A stretch of DNA of 57,963 nucleotides, from positions 1 to 57,963 of the IMG/VR virus record IMGVR_UViG_3300033997_000554. One strand, given 5' to 3'. The stretch is from a virus. The notes under the pieces were generated by a model. That model had not been told where the DNA came from and did not search any database. It was given only the letters and a program-made list of their open reading frames with translations. This document shows positions 22,008-31,366 of the stretch, one piece after another; position 1 is the stretch's first letter; the number at the start of each line of letters is the position of its first letter. The translations under genes and the position numbers were made by a program.

Positions 22008-22826
22008 CTATGCAAATAGACCCATCCCCAAATTAACAAGCCACAAGACCCCCGACCAAACCCATCGTAGGAAACGCACGGGGGACCGATATGGGTAGTA
22101 CGCCATGACTAGTTGGATCGTGATCGCAAGAGCTGCAAGGCTTGCAATAACTCTTGGGAACTGAAACTCAAGGTTGAACCAGTCTAATTTGTAGCGAGCA
22201 AGATATTGCTGTCGTCTAAATGATCGGTGTTTTTTTGGAGAAAGCCGGAAGGCGACCGTATGTTTTTTTGAGTCTTTCCATTCAGGCCCTCTGCTCGTGT
22301 TTGTGACGTATGTTGAAAAAAACGCGGAAAGGATGCCATTACCATCTCCAAGCCAAATGACCTGCGGCTGAGCTTCGTCAGTCCCAATTACCGGTTTACC
22401 TTTGGGAAGCGAACTGTGATCTATCTGTATCGATTCAGGGGGGAGCTTTTCGATCAGAACTCTCCGAAAGTCCCGGATCACCTCCGCTTCCATAGCTCTG
22501 GCCACGGGCGTGGTGTATCTAGATTGCCAAGTCGCCTTGCCTTCTCGAAGGTCGGGGGCAAGGTGAAAGCGCGCGGCTAGATAGGCCAGCACTGCTGCTA
22601 CACATAGCCAAAATACTATCGGGGAGGTCGAGTTGGTGACCTTTACTCCGATGACCGTACTGACTATGGAAAGATCTAGTAGTGCAGAACCCAGAATCGC
22701 GGCAGAAAAGACGACGAGATTGCGTCGCGCTTTTTCTTGGACATCGTCCACTTTCAATTCTCCGTAAGTGATATCGACGGCCAAATCGGGCCGCGTCCGG
22801 ATTGTATTGCACCCTGTTACATCCAT
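22008..22826 (-). CDS. membrane protein of low GC on the strand opposite to terminase (moron candidate)
   Basis: About 272 residues if started at MDVTGCNTI. Four hydrophobic segments: around residues 40-65 (LVVFSAAILGSALLDLSIVS), 70-88 (PIVFWLCVAAVLAYLAARF), 222-244 (VIASLAALAITIQLVMAYY) and the C-terminal helix (WVWSGVLWLVNLGMGLF). A soluble domain of about 130 residues lies between helices 2 and 3. Base composition is far richer in AT than the flanks, a sign of recent acquisition. It reads toward the early terminator, and its ATG overlaps the divergent start of the terminase small subunit. Superinfection exclusion or defence is possible but unproven. Confidence 0.65.
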   Translation of the reverse strand: MDVTGCNTIRTRPDLAVDITYGELKVDDVQEKARRNLVVFSAAILGSALLDLSIVSTVIGVKVTNSTSPIVFWLCVAAVLAYLAARFHLAPDLREGKATWQSRYTTPVARAMEAEVIRDFRRVLIEKLPPESIQIDHSSLPKGKPVIGTDEAQPQVIWLGDGNGILSAFFSTYVTNTSRGPEWKDSKKHTVAFRLSPKKHRSFRRQQYLARYKLDWFNLEFQFPRVIASLAALAITIQLVMAYYPYRSPVRFLRWVWSGVLWLVNLGMGLFA

Positions 22827-23550
22827 GCCAAAACCTAAGTCTCGACCCCAAGCGCCCAAGCCGGCGCGGAAATCGCCTGCGCGCTCCAAACGCTCGCTGT
22901 CGACCGCCGCCCGCCGCGTGGTGTCTGCGGATAGCCCGCTGACGCCCCAGCAGCGCCGGTTCGTGGACGAGTTCGCCGCCGGCGGCTTCCAGAACCAGAC
23001 CAAGGCCTACGAGGCGGCCTATCGGGCCCGCGGTGCTGCGGCCATCAGCGGCGCGTCGCGCTTGTTGAACCAGGCTAACGTCGCGGCGGCAGTGCAGGTC
23101 CTGCGCGACAAGCTGTCGGCGAAGCTGGAAGTCACCGCCCAGCGCGTCCTAGAGGAATGGGTGGCCATGGGCTTCTACGACGCGGCGGACCTGGTGGTGA
23201 CGGACGAGCATGGCGTACTGCGCGATATCACCAGCCCGAAGGATCTGCGGCTGTTGCCCGAGCGTGTGCGCCGCTGCATCGTGGGCTGGAGCTGGGACCG
23301 CAACAGCAATTTCACGCTCAAGCTGGCGGCCAAGACCCCGAATCTGGAGCTGATCGCGCGCCACCTGGGCATGTTCGTGGAGCGCAAGGAGCTGCGACTG
23401 GGCGACCTGGACAAGAAGTCCGACGCCGAGCTGGATGCCGCCATCGCGCAGGCCGCCCAGGAGATCGCCCAGGCCGAAGGTATCCCCGTGGAAAAGGTGC
23501 TTGCCCAGCTGCGCGCCGGCGGCGCTGGCGCCGGGCCCACGATGCACTGA
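22825..23550 (+). CDS. terS: terminase small subunit
   Basis: A 241-residue protein. After a basic, proline-rich N-terminal tail (KPKSRPQAPKPARKSPARSK) it contains the Terminase_2 signature LTPQQRRFVDEFAAGGFQNQ then TKAYEAAYRARG, SRLLNQANVAAAVQVLRDKL, and a C-terminal oligomerisation part. It recognises phage DNA and recruits the large subunit for packaging. The family usually has 150-200 residues; the extension is mostly the tail. I chose ATG 22825; an ATG at 22768 is possible but lies over the moron gene. Confidence 0.85.
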   Translation: MPKPKSRPQAPKPARKSPARSKRSLSTAARRVVSADSPLTPQQRRFVDEFAAGGFQNQTKAYEAAYRARGAAAISGASRLLNQANVAAAVQVLRDKLSAKLEVTAQRVLEEWVAMGFYDAADLVVTDEHGVLRDITSPKDLRLLPERVRRCIVGWSWDRNSNFTLKLAAKTPNLELIARHLGMFVERKELRLGDLDKKSDAELDAAIAQAAQEIAQAEGIPVEKVLAQLRAGGAGAGPTMH

Positions 23551-24956
23551 TGTCCAACCCGCGCGTGATGCTGGCCAGGGCGCTGCAGGAGCGTGCGTGG
23601 CGCGCCAAGCGCAACCGGCTCAAGTACTACCGCCCCTACGAGAAACAGAGGGAGTTCCACGCGCAAGGCGCCGCATACCGCGAGCGCCTTTTTTCTGCCG
23701 GCAACCAGCTGGGCAAAACGTTCTCGGGCGCCTACGAGACGGCCATGCACCTGACCGGGCGATACCCGGAATGGTGGGAAGGCAAGGTTTTCCAGAAGCC
23801 CACGGCGGGCTGGGCGGCCTCGGTGTCGTCGGCGCTGACGCGCGACGGCATGCAGCGCCTGCTGCTGGGCCGACCTGGCGTCGACAGCGAACGCGGGACC
23901 GGCGCCATCCCTGGCGACGCCATCAAGGAGGTGGCGCCGCTGGCCGGCGTGCCGGGCGCGGTGTCCATGATCGTGGTGCGCCATGGTGGTGGCGGCGACG
24001 TCCAGGCCGGCGAGAGCGTGCTGGGCTTTCGCAACTACGAGCAGGGCCGGGAGAAGTTCCAGGCCGAAACCCTGGATTTCGTCTGGCTGGACGAGGAGCC
24101 GCCCCACGACATCTACATGGAGGCCATCACCCGGACCAACACGACGCTGGGCCCGGTGTATCTGACCTTCACGCCCCTGATGGGCATGTCGGCGACGGTC
24201 AAGCGGTTCCTGATCGACAAGCACGCCGGCACCGTGGTGGTGTTCATGGGCATCTACGATGCCGAGCACTACACCCGCGAGCAGGCCGACGCGATCCTGG
24301 CCAGCTACCCGGACCACGAGCGCGAGGCGCGCGCCTACGGCAAGCCGGTGCTGGGCTCCGGCGCGGTGTTCCCGGTGCCGGAATCCAGCATCGTGGTGCC
24401 GCCGTTCAACATCCCCGACAGCTGGCCGCGCATCTGCGGCCTGGATCTGGGATGGGACCACCCGACGGCGGCGGCCTGGCTGGCGCACAACCAGGACGCC
24501 GACATCGTCTACGTGTACGACGTCTACGCCGCCAAGAAGCAGCCGGTTTCCGTGCACGCCAGCGCCATCAAGGGGCGCGGCAGCTGGATCCCGGTGGCCT
24601 GGCCGCACGACGCCCTGCAGGCTCAGAAGGACACCGGCACGCCGATGCGGGACGCCTACCTGGCCGAGGGCGTGTCCATGCTGCCGGAGCGCACGCAGTT
24701 CGAGGATGGCTCGAATGGCGTCGAGGCCGGCATCCAGATCATGCTCAACCGCATGGTCACCGGCCGATTCAAGGTCTTTTCTCACCTGGAACTCTGGCTT
24801 TCCGAGTACCGCACCTACCACCGCAAGGACGGCGCCATCGTGAAGATCGATGACGACGTCATTTCCGCATCGCGCTACGGCGTGATGTCCCTTCGCTACG
24901 CGGTCAACAACGTACCGATCAACTTCAAACGACACCGGGAAAACTGGCGCGCATGA
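23550..24956 (+). CDS. terL: terminase large subunit
   Basis: A 468-residue packaging motor. Walker A GNQLGKT (residues 51-57), Walker B FVWLDEEP (about 177-184) and the nuclease acidic motif GLDLGWDHP (D299) are visible, as is the C-terminal nuclease block DDVISASRYGVM. It belongs to the P22 gp2/Terminase_6 type with ATPase and RNase H-like nuclease domains. It starts with TGATG overlap of the small subunit stop and overlaps the portal start at 24953. Confidence 0.93.
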   Translation: MSNPRVMLARALQERAWRAKRNRLKYYRPYEKQREFHAQGAAYRERLFSAGNQLGKTFSGAYETAMHLTGRYPEWWEGKVFQKPTAGWAASVSSALTRDGMQRLLLGRPGVDSERGTGAIPGDAIKEVAPLAGVPGAVSMIVVRHGGGGDVQAGESVLGFRNYEQGREKFQAETLDFVWLDEEPPHDIYMEAITRTNTTLGPVYLTFTPLMGMSATVKRFLIDKHAGTVVVFMGIYDAEHYTREQADAILASYPDHEREARAYGKPVLGSGAVFPVPESSIVVPPFNIPDSWPRICGLDLGWDHPTAAAWLAHNQDADIVYVYDVYAAKKQPVSVHASAIKGRGSWIPVAWPHDALQAQKDTGTPMRDAYLAEGVSMLPERTQFEDGSNGVEAGIQIMLNRMVTGRFKVFSHLELWLSEYRTYHRKDGAIVKIDDDVISASRYGVMSLRYAVNNVPINFKRHRENWRA

Positions 24957-27235
24957 ACACTTCCGTAACCGGCTTCCGCCTTCTCGATGGCAGCGACAGC
25001 GCGACCGCGCACGCCCGCGATCAGGCGCCGGCCGACGCCGGCGCGCTGTCCGTGTCCCAGCTCGAGCGCTGGCTGGACGAGATCCGCAACCAGCCGACCT
25101 GGCGCCGTGAGGCGGACAAGGCCTGCGACTACTACGACGGCAACCAGCTGGACGCCGAGACGCTGGCCCGCCTGGAAGCGAAAGGCCTGGGGCCGCTGGT
25201 CACCAACCTGATCCAGCCGACGGTCAACGCCGTGCTGGGCATGGAGGCCAAGACTCGCACCGACTGGCGCGTCGGGGGCGACGACGACCAGTACCAGGAC
25301 GTGGCCGAGGCGCTGTCGGCAAAGATGCACGAGGCCGAGCGCGAGGCCCAGGCAGATACCGCCACGTCGGACGCCTACGCCAGCCAGATCAAGGCCGGTT
25401 TCGGTGTGGTGGAGGTGTCGCGCAACAGCAACCCCTTCAACTACCCCTACCGCGTCACCAGCGTTCCCCGCTCCGAGATCTACTGGGACTGGCGCAGCCG
25501 CGCCTTGGACTGGACCGATGCCCGCTATGTGGTGCGCAAGAAGCGCTACGACGCCGACCACATCGCCGCGTTTTTCCCCCAGCACCGGGAGATGATCCTG
25601 GCCGCGGCCGGCTGGCGGGACTGGGCGGACTACCTGACGACCGAAGCTCGTATGTCGGCGGACTTCTTCAATGACATCGGGCAGGGCACGCGCACCACCT
25701 GGGACGACCTGGACTGGCGCGACATCGAGCGCAGGGTGGTGACGTGCTTCGAGGTCTGGTATCGGATCTGGGTGCGCGGCCTGGTGCTGGCGCTGCCCGG
25801 GGGGCGCACCCTGGAATTCAACGAGCAGAACCAGGTGCACCGCGCGCTGGTCGCTGCCGGCGCCGTCCAGCCCAAGCTAGCCGTCTACGACAAAATTCGC
25901 TGCGCCTTCCACATCGGCCCGATCCGGGTTCAGGACCGCGCCACGAACCGCCGGCGCTTCCCGTACATCCCGTTCTTCGGCTACCGCGAGGATCTGACCG
26001 GCGTGCCCTATGGGATCATCCGGGCCATGCTGTCCCCGCAGGACGAGGTGAACGCCCGCGCGGCGCGCATGATGTGGCTGATGAACAGCCGGCGCACCTT
26101 CATCGACTCGGACGCCCTGGACGCGAAGTACAACACGATGAGCGACGTCAGCCGGGAGATCGGCCAATCGGACGCCTTCATCGTGACAAACCCGAACGCG
26201 CTGCGGCCTGGCGCCAATATCCGGGTCGAATCGAATTTCGACCTGTCCCAGCAGCAGTTCCAGGTCATGCAGGAGCGCAAGCAAGCCATCCAGGAGGCGG
26301 CCGGCGTGTACGCCGCCATGATGGGCCAGCAATCCAATGCCAGCTCCGGCCTGGCCATCCAGTCGCTGGTGGAGCAGGGCGTCACCACGCTGGCCAAGAT
26401 CAACGACAACTACCGGGTCGCGCGCCGCGGCGTCGGCAATGCGCTGCTGGAGCTCATCAAAGAGGACATGACCGACCAGGCCGAGATCCTGGTGGACAAC
26501 GGCACGGTCAAGCGCAAGGTGGTGGTCAACATCCCTCGCAAGGACCCGGTCACGGGCCAGGCCTACAAGGAGAACGACGTGCAGACGGCGCCGGTCAAAG
26601 TGGCGCTGTCCGACGTCCCCAGCACCCCGACCTACCGCGCCCAGCAGTTCGCGGCCTTCTCGGAAATCCTCAAGTCCATGCCGCCCAACATGCAGGCGCT
26701 GCTGATCCCCTTCGCGCTGGAAATGTCCGACTTCGGCAAGCGCAAGGAGATGGCGGCGTTCCTGCGGGCCCAACTGGGCATCCAGGCCGATCCGAACTCG
26801 CCCGAGGCGCAGGCCGCCAAGCAGCAGGCCGATCAGGCCGCACAGGCCCAGATGCAGACCGCCATGCAGGACGCCCAGTCGAAGATCGCCGAGCGCGAGG
26901 CCAAGACGCAGAAGCTGCTGGCCGAGGCCGAGCGCATCCGCGCCGAGGCGGCCGGCGCTGGCGACACCGATACGGTGGGCCAGGTGGACGGCGCGCTGGC
27001 GCGCTACGAGGAAGAGGTGCAGAAGCTTCGCCAGCAGCTGGCCGATCGCACCACCGAATGGCAGACCCGCCTGCAGCAGACCGAGATGCACGAGGAGGCC
27101 GAGACGGTGCGCGCGCGCATTCGCGCCGAAGCGCAGACCGGCGGCGCCCAGCTGCAGGAGCGGTTCCAGCAGCTGACGGACGAGGTCGACCAGGTGCTGG
27201 CGCGCCTGGGTACCCGTCCAGCCACGGTCGCGTAG
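24953..27235 (+). CDS. portal protein
   Basis: A 760-residue P22-type portal: LERWLDEIRNQPTWRREADK then ACDYYDGNQLD near the N-terminus, QPTVNAVLGMEAKTRTDW (typical of this family), GYREDLTGVPYGIIR and SSGLAIQSLVEQGVTTLAKI in the core. From about residue 610 to the end it is a long glutamine/alanine/glutamate-rich coiled coil, the crown/barrel region. Portal rings sit at one capsid vertex and take up DNA. The start overlaps terL by four bases. Confidence 0.9.
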   Translation: MNTSVTGFRLLDGSDSATAHARDQAPADAGALSVSQLERWLDEIRNQPTWRREADKACDYYDGNQLDAETLARLEAKGLGPLVTNLIQPTVNAVLGMEAKTRTDWRVGGDDDQYQDVAEALSAKMHEAEREAQADTATSDAYASQIKAGFGVVEVSRNSNPFNYPYRVTSVPRSEIYWDWRSRALDWTDARYVVRKKRYDADHIAAFFPQHREMILAAAGWRDWADYLTTEARMSADFFNDIGQGTRTTWDDLDWRDIERRVVTCFEVWYRIWVRGLVLALPGGRTLEFNEQNQVHRALVAAGAVQPKLAVYDKIRCAFHIGPIRVQDRATNRRRFPYIPFFGYREDLTGVPYGIIRAMLSPQDEVNARAARMMWLMNSRRTFIDSDALDAKYNTMSDVSREIGQSDAFIVTNPNALRPGANIRVESNFDLSQQQFQVMQERKQAIQEAAGVYAAMMGQQSNASSGLAIQSLVEQGVTTLAKINDNYRVARRGVGNALLELIKEDMTDQAEILVDNGTVKRKVVVNIPRKDPVTGQAYKENDVQTAPVKVALSDVPSTPTYRAQQFAAFSEILKSMPPNMQALLIPFALEMSDFGKRKEMAAFLRAQLGIQADPNSPEAQAAKQQADQAAQAQMQTAMQDAQSKIAEREAKTQKLLAEAERIRAEAAGAGDTDTVGQVDGALARYEEEVQKLRQQLADRTTEWQTRLQQTEMHEEAETVRARIRAEAQTGGAQLQERFQQLTDEVDQVLARLGTRPATVA

Positions 27236-27279
27236 CGCGCCGACACAGATTCCCCGCCCTGGGATACGGGCAACCACTG

Positions 27280-27310
27280 GCCCCCGCCGAGAAATCGTCG
27301 GGGGCTTTTT
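27280..27310 (+). terminator. terminator after the portal gene
   Basis: GCCCCCG (27280-27286) and CGGGGGC (27299-27305) form a 7-bp stem followed by TTTTT. It lies between portal and scaffold genes, so readthrough or a downstream promoter must supply the scaffold and capsid messages. Confidence 0.85.
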
Positions 27311-27355
27311 CGTTTTCAACCCCCGGACCTATCCGAGAACTAGGAGCAGGAAGAG

Positions 27356-28414
27356 ATGACCACGGACACCACGACGGGCAACCCCATCGACAACCTCGAT
27401 GAAGTCTTGCGCGACCCCCTCAGTTTGACGGACGACGCGCTGGCCGCGCTGGTCGGTGGGCAGGATGCCACCACCAGCGCCGCCGACCAGTCGACCGCCG
27501 ATGACGTCGCGGCCACCGCCGCCGGCGCCAAACCCCAGGGCGATACCAGCGGTGCAACGCCCGGCACCGACGAGGGCGGTAAGCAGCAGGGGGCCACGGC
27601 CGCCGCTGCCCCGCAGGAAGGCGAAGCCGTTGTGTTGGCGAGGGACGGCAAGAACGTCATCCCCTACCAGGTGCTGCAGCAGGAGCGCGAACGCGCAATC
27701 CGTGCCGAGCAGATGGTGCGGGATCTGACGACCAAGCTGGAACAGGATCAGGCTGCCGCCCAGCAGGGAAAGGCAACCAAGTCGCTCGATCTGGACCAGA
27801 TCGTCGACCAGCAACTGCTGGAGCAGCTGCGCGAAGAAGCTCCCGACGTGGCGCGCCGGATGGACAACCTGATCGACCTGGCCAAGAGCCTGAGCGAACA
27901 GGTCGACGCCGGCCGGCCCGCCGCCGAGGAAGCGGAAGCCGCGCGCCGCGAACAGCAGGTGCAGGCACTGGTGACCGTCGAGGACACCATCGTGTCGATC
28001 CCCAAGCTCGCCCACCTCCGTGCCACCGCCCCGGCCGAGTTCAACGAGGTCGCCACCATCGACGCCATGCTGCGCGCCAAGCCGTCATGGCAGGACAAGC
28101 CGCTCGCCGAGCGGTTCGGTGCCGCCCTCCGTATGTACGAAGCCGAACACGGCGAGATCGAGCTACCCGACCCGGCCAGCGCCGCGGCGGGCAAGCAGCC
28201 AGCCGATCCTGCCGCGCGCGTTGCCGAGGCCGTCGCGAAAGCGAAGGCCGAAGCGTCGGGGCCTTCCACGCTTTCTGATATCCCTGGCGGCCAGCCGGCC
28301 GCCACATCCGAGGCAGACGCCATCGCGGCGCTGTCGGGCAGTGCCCTGACGGACCGCTTCATGAACATGTCGCCGGATGAAATCGAAGCGCAGCTGGCGC
28401 GCCTCTCTTCGTAA
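27356..28414 (+). CDS. capsid scaffold protein
   Basis: A 352-residue, acidic, alanine/glutamine-rich protein with little globular character. Coiled-coil stretch around residues 100-190 (VLQQERERAIRAEQMVRDLT, LEQLREEAPDVARRMDNLID), a disordered N-terminus of Asp/Thr/Ala, and a C-terminal helix ending SPDEIEAQLARLSS. Position directly between portal and major capsid protein, and this composition, are those of scaffolds. There is AGGAGGAAGAG upstream. A serine/cysteine protease motif is not evident, so it is probably a non-protease scaffold. Confidence 0.75.
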   Translation: MTTDTTTGNPIDNLDEVLRDPLSLTDDALAALVGGQDATTSAADQSTADDVAATAAGAKPQGDTSGATPGTDEGGKQQGATAAAAPQEGEAVVLARDGKNVIPYQVLQQERERAIRAEQMVRDLTTKLEQDQAAAQQGKATKSLDLDQIVDQQLLEQLREEAPDVARRMDNLIDLAKSLSEQVDAGRPAAEEAEAARREQQVQALVTVEDTIVSIPKLAHLRATAPAEFNEVATIDAMLRAKPSWQDKPLAERFGAALRMYEAEHGEIELPDPASAAAGKQPADPAARVAEAVAKAKAEASGPSTLSDIPGGQPAATSEADAIAALSGSALTDRFMNMSPDEIEAQLARLSS

Positions 28415-28435
28415 ATCCCACGAACTGGAGGCTTT

Positions 28436-29734
28436 ATGTCCCAAACTACTGTTCCCGTTGGCTCGCCGCTCGCGCGCAAGGTTTTCGGCGCGGCGCTGTT
28501 CGCCAACACCCAACGTCAGCCCTCGCTGATGAACAACCTGACCGGGGCGGCGCCGAAGCAATCGGCCGCCGAGGCGAAGCTGAAAGGCCAGACCAGCCCC
28601 GACATGCCGCTCGTGCGCGTCACCGACCTGACGAAGTCCCAGGGCGACCAGGTCAGCGTCGACCTGATCAACCAGACCGGCGGCAAGCCGATCATGGGCG
28701 ACAAGCAGGCCGAGGGCAAGGGCGAGCGCCTGGACATGTCCAGCATGGACATCCGCATCGACCTGGCCACCAAGGTGGTGGACGCCGGCGGCAAGATGAC
28801 CCAGCAGCGCACCGTGCACAACCTGCGCGGCCTGGCCATGGCGAACCTGCAGGGCTGGTTCCGCCGCTTCAACGACCAGTCCACCATCGTGCACCTGGCC
28901 GGCACCCGCGGCTCCCAGGTCGGCACCGACTGGGTGGTGCCCATGGCCAACGATCCGGATTTCGCTGAAATCATGATCAACCCGGTCAAGGCGCCGACCT
29001 ACAACCGCCACTGGGTGGCTGACGGCACGTCGCTGGTGCAGGGCGGCCAGGCGCTGGGCGCGATCGATACCACCGACACCTTCAAGCTGGAACACCTGGA
29101 CCACCTGGGCGCGATCATCGACGACATGGAGTTCAAGCTCCAGCCGATCAAGATCGCGGGCGACGCCGCCGCCGATGACGAGCCGCTGTACCTGCTGCTG
29201 GTGACCAACCGCATGTGGCAGAGCATTCTGACCAACACGGCGGCCAACAGCCTGCAGTGGCGCACGTTCCTGCAGAACGCCTGGAACCGTGCCTCGTCGT
29301 TCACCGGTCCGAAGAAGCACCCGCTGTTCACGGGCGAGGCCGGCATCTGGCACAACATCCTGGTGCGCAAGATGGACCGCGCCATCCGGCTGAACCCGGG
29401 TGATTCGGTGCGCTACTGCACCCAGGCCGGCCAGGCCAGCGCCACCGAGGCGGATGTCACTATCCCGACGTTGCAACCGGGCTTCGCTGTCGACCGCGGC
29501 ATGCTGCTGGGCGCCCAGGCGCTGGCGCACGTCTACGGCAAGAACCAGGGCTCGGACACCTACGCCAACTGGATGGAGAACCGCTACAACTTCGAGCGCA
29601 ACCTCGAAGTCGCGGGCGAAGTCATGTGCGGCAAGGCGAAGCTCCGTTTCTCGGTGCCGGACGCGCGCGGCAACAAGATCCCGACGGACCACGGCGTGAT
29701 GGTGCTGGACACCGTCGTCAACCTCAACACCTGA
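28436..29734 (+). CDS. N4-gp56-type major capsid protein
   Basis: A 432-residue protein with the hallmarks of the N4 gp56 capsid family: SPLARKVFGAALFANTQRQP, MPLVRVTDLTKSQGDQVSVD, QKTVHNL-like QQRTVHNLRGLAMANLQGWF and DIRIDLATKVVDAGGKMTQQ. It forms the HK97-fold shell. It has GGAGG upstream and should be the most heavily expressed late gene. Family members usually have 350-430 residues, so it is complete. Confidence 0.9.
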   Translation: MSQTTVPVGSPLARKVFGAALFANTQRQPSLMNNLTGAAPKQSAAEAKLKGQTSPDMPLVRVTDLTKSQGDQVSVDLINQTGGKPIMGDKQAEGKGERLDMSSMDIRIDLATKVVDAGGKMTQQRTVHNLRGLAMANLQGWFRRFNDQSTIVHLAGTRGSQVGTDWVVPMANDPDFAEIMINPVKAPTYNRHWVADGTSLVQGGQALGAIDTTDTFKLEHLDHLGAIIDDMEFKLQPIKIAGDAAADDEPLYLLLVTNRMWQSILTNTAANSLQWRTFLQNAWNRASSFTGPKKHPLFTGEAGIWHNILVRKMDRAIRLNPGDSVRYCTQAGQASATEADVTIPTLQPGFAVDRGMLLGAQALAHVYGKNQGSDTYANWMENRYNFERNLEVAGEVMCGKAKLRFSVPDARGNKIPTDHGVMVLDTVVNLNT

Positions 29735-29740
29735 TCGGCG

Positions 29741-29764
29741 GCGGGCGGCCGGCTGGCCGCCTGC
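29741..29764 (+). other. stable hairpin after the capsid gene
   Basis: GCGGGCGGCC-GGCT-GGCCGCCTGC forms a 10-bp stem with one G-U pair. No T run follows, so it is probably not a terminator; protection of the capsid message 3' end or a pause site are alternatives. Confidence 0.35.
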
Positions 29765-29786
29765 TCCGGTGGAACTGGAGAACTTC

Positions 29787-30206
29787 ATGGATCGCTACTC
29801 TCCCGACTACAACGCCAAGCCTCTGCACACGCAGGCCTTCGGCAATGCCTGGGTCGAGACCTACGGCTACCGCGGCGCGGCCGGCACCACGGACAAGGTC
29901 TACTTGGGCGTCATCCCGGCCGGCGTCGTCGTCACGGCCGTGCGCCTGGTCACCGACGCCGCTGGCGCCGGCGTGAAGGCGGACCTGGGCTTCGAGCCCT
30001 ACGACGCCAGCGACGGTCCGGTCGCCGATCTGGACGCCTGGCTGGCCGGCGCCGACATCGCCGCCGCCGGCAACGTCGATTCGACCGCCCATCCCATCCT
30101 GTTCAAGCGGCCGGTCAAGCTGGTTGCCACGATCAGCGGGGCCGCCTTCACGGGCACGCCGCAGCTGACGGCCGTAGTCAACGGCCAGATGGTGGGCGTC
30201 GCCTAA
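29787..30206 (+). CDS. head protein, decoration-type candidate
   Basis: A 139-residue, beta-rich protein: YLGVIPAGVVVTAVRLVTDA, ADLGFEPYDASDGP and KLVATISGAAFTG. It follows the capsid gene with GGAG upstream of ATG 29787 (a GTG at 29769 gives six more residues). In related phages a protein of this size and type in this slot is a head-stabilising or decoration protein. I read the compact beta structure and position but cannot exclude another head role. Confidence 0.6.
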   Translation: MDRYSPDYNAKPLHTQAFGNAWVETYGYRGAAGTTDKVYLGVIPAGVVVTAVRLVTDAAGAGVKADLGFEPYDASDGPVADLDAWLAGADIAAAGNVDSTAHPILFKRPVKLVATISGAAFTGTPQLTAVVNGQMVGVA

Positions 30207-30244
30207 GCCTTTTCGGGGCTGTCTCGCCGCATTGCGCGGCTTTC

Positions 30245-30280
30245 GGGGCTGGGCGGGAAACCGCCTGGCCCCACCTTTTT
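30245..30280 (+). terminator. terminator with GAAA tetraloop
   Basis: GGGGCTGGGCGG pairs with CCGCCTGGCCCC (two G-U pairs) around a GAAA loop, and TTTTT ends the site at 30276-30280. This very stable stem would reduce transcription from the capsid block into the tail genes. Confidence 0.8.
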
Positions 30281-30290
30281 GGAGTTCCCT

Positions 30291-30716
30291 ATGGAACAGG
30301 ACAACCTCATCCCGATCATGTACATCGGGGCGAAGGAGCAGAAGAAGGACACGGTCGCCGGCACCGGCCTGGTGTGGGAGCGCGGGCAGATTCATTTCGT
30401 ACCGCCGCTGATCGCCATCAAGCTGACGCCCCACAAGGACGTCTGGCGCGAGGCCTGGGAGGAAGCGGACGAGAACCCGGGCAACATTGGCCTGGTCGTG
30501 ACCACGCAGCAGGCGATCGGCGGCCGGAAATTGTCCGAGCAGAGCCAGGTGCCGCCTTTCAACATGCCCAACCTGCAGGGCATGAAGAAGGAAGACCTGG
30601 CGACGTTCGCCCGTGCCCAGTTCAACCATGAACTCGACGCGGCCCTCAAGAAGGACGAGATGATCCAGCAGATCGTCAGCCTGGCCAACTCGCGCGCCGC
30701 GGGCGAACCGACGTAA
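30291..30716 (+). CDS. hypothetical virion-region protein
   Basis: A 141-residue protein starting MEQDNLIPIMYIGAKEQKK with GGAG upstream. The block FVPPLIAIKLTPHKDVWREA resembles a small beta barrel, and the C-terminal part (MKKEDLATFARAQFNHELDA) is helical. Proteins of this type between the capsid and head-tail joining genes may be head-completion or connector-type proteins. No family name can be given with confidence. Confidence 0.6.
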   Translation: MEQDNLIPIMYIGAKEQKKDTVAGTGLVWERGQIHFVPPLIAIKLTPHKDVWREAWEEADENPGNIGLVVTTQQAIGGRKLSEQSQVPPFNMPNLQGMKKEDLATFARAQFNHELDAALKKDEMIQQIVSLANSRAAGEPT

Positions 30717-31366
30717 TGGCCGCCCTCGCAGATTTCGAGCGGTTCGTGGTGCCGCTGATCGAAGGCGCGCCCACGCCGGCGGTCGAGGATGCCATCGTCG
30801 ACGCAGCGATCGAATTCTGCACCCGCACCCGCGTGCTGCGCGCGTTCCTCGATCCGGTGACGCTGGTGCCTGGCACGGCCGAGTACGAGCTGGACCCGCC
30901 CGAGGCTGACACGCAGATCGTCGATGTGGTGGCGGCTTGGCTGCCCGAGGGCCCGGTGACGTCGGCCACGCGCGCCGAACTCGAGGAGAAATTCCCCGAC
31001 GGCTGGGCTTGGCGCCAGGTCGGCAGCACCGCCGACGTGCAGCACTTCTACTGCCGGCTGCCGGGCTTCGTGCAGTTGGTGCCGGCGGTGACGGTCAAGG
31101 CGCCGCGGGCGCTGCGGCTCGAGGTGGCCTACGCGCCCACCAGGAACGCGCGCGAGCTGCACGACGTGCTGCTGAATCGGTACGCCGAGAAGTTGGCCAA
31201 CGGCGCGCTGGCGCGCCTGCACCAGCATAAGGCGGGCTACGCGGATCCCGGCCGCGCTGGAGGCTACCAGACGGAGTTCGACCGGGATTGCAACACGCTG
31301 GCCGACGATGGCGCCCGTGGCTTTGCCAAGCGCCGGATGCGCACTGGCGGGGACGAATTCAAATGA
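30716..31366 (+). CDS. head-tail connector candidate
   Basis: A 216-residue protein. TAATG overlap with the previous stop. FERFVVPLIEGAPTPAVEDA and IVDAAIEFCTRTRVLRAFLD form an N-terminal helical bundle typical of head-to-tail adaptor proteins; a beta-rich middle (LVPGTAEYELDPPEADTQIV) and a C-terminal helical tail follow. The following DUF6682-like gene has the same architecture, and both probably form the neck. Confidence 0.65.
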   Translation: MAALADFERFVVPLIEGAPTPAVEDAIVDAAIEFCTRTRVLRAFLDPVTLVPGTAEYELDPPEADTQIVDVVAAWLPEGPVTSATRAELEEKFPDGWAWRQVGSTADVQHFYCRLPGFVQLVPAVTVKAPRALRLEVAYAPTRNARELHDVLLNRYAEKLANGALARLHQHKAGYADPGRAGGYQTEFDRDCNTLADDGARGFAKRRMRTGGDEFK

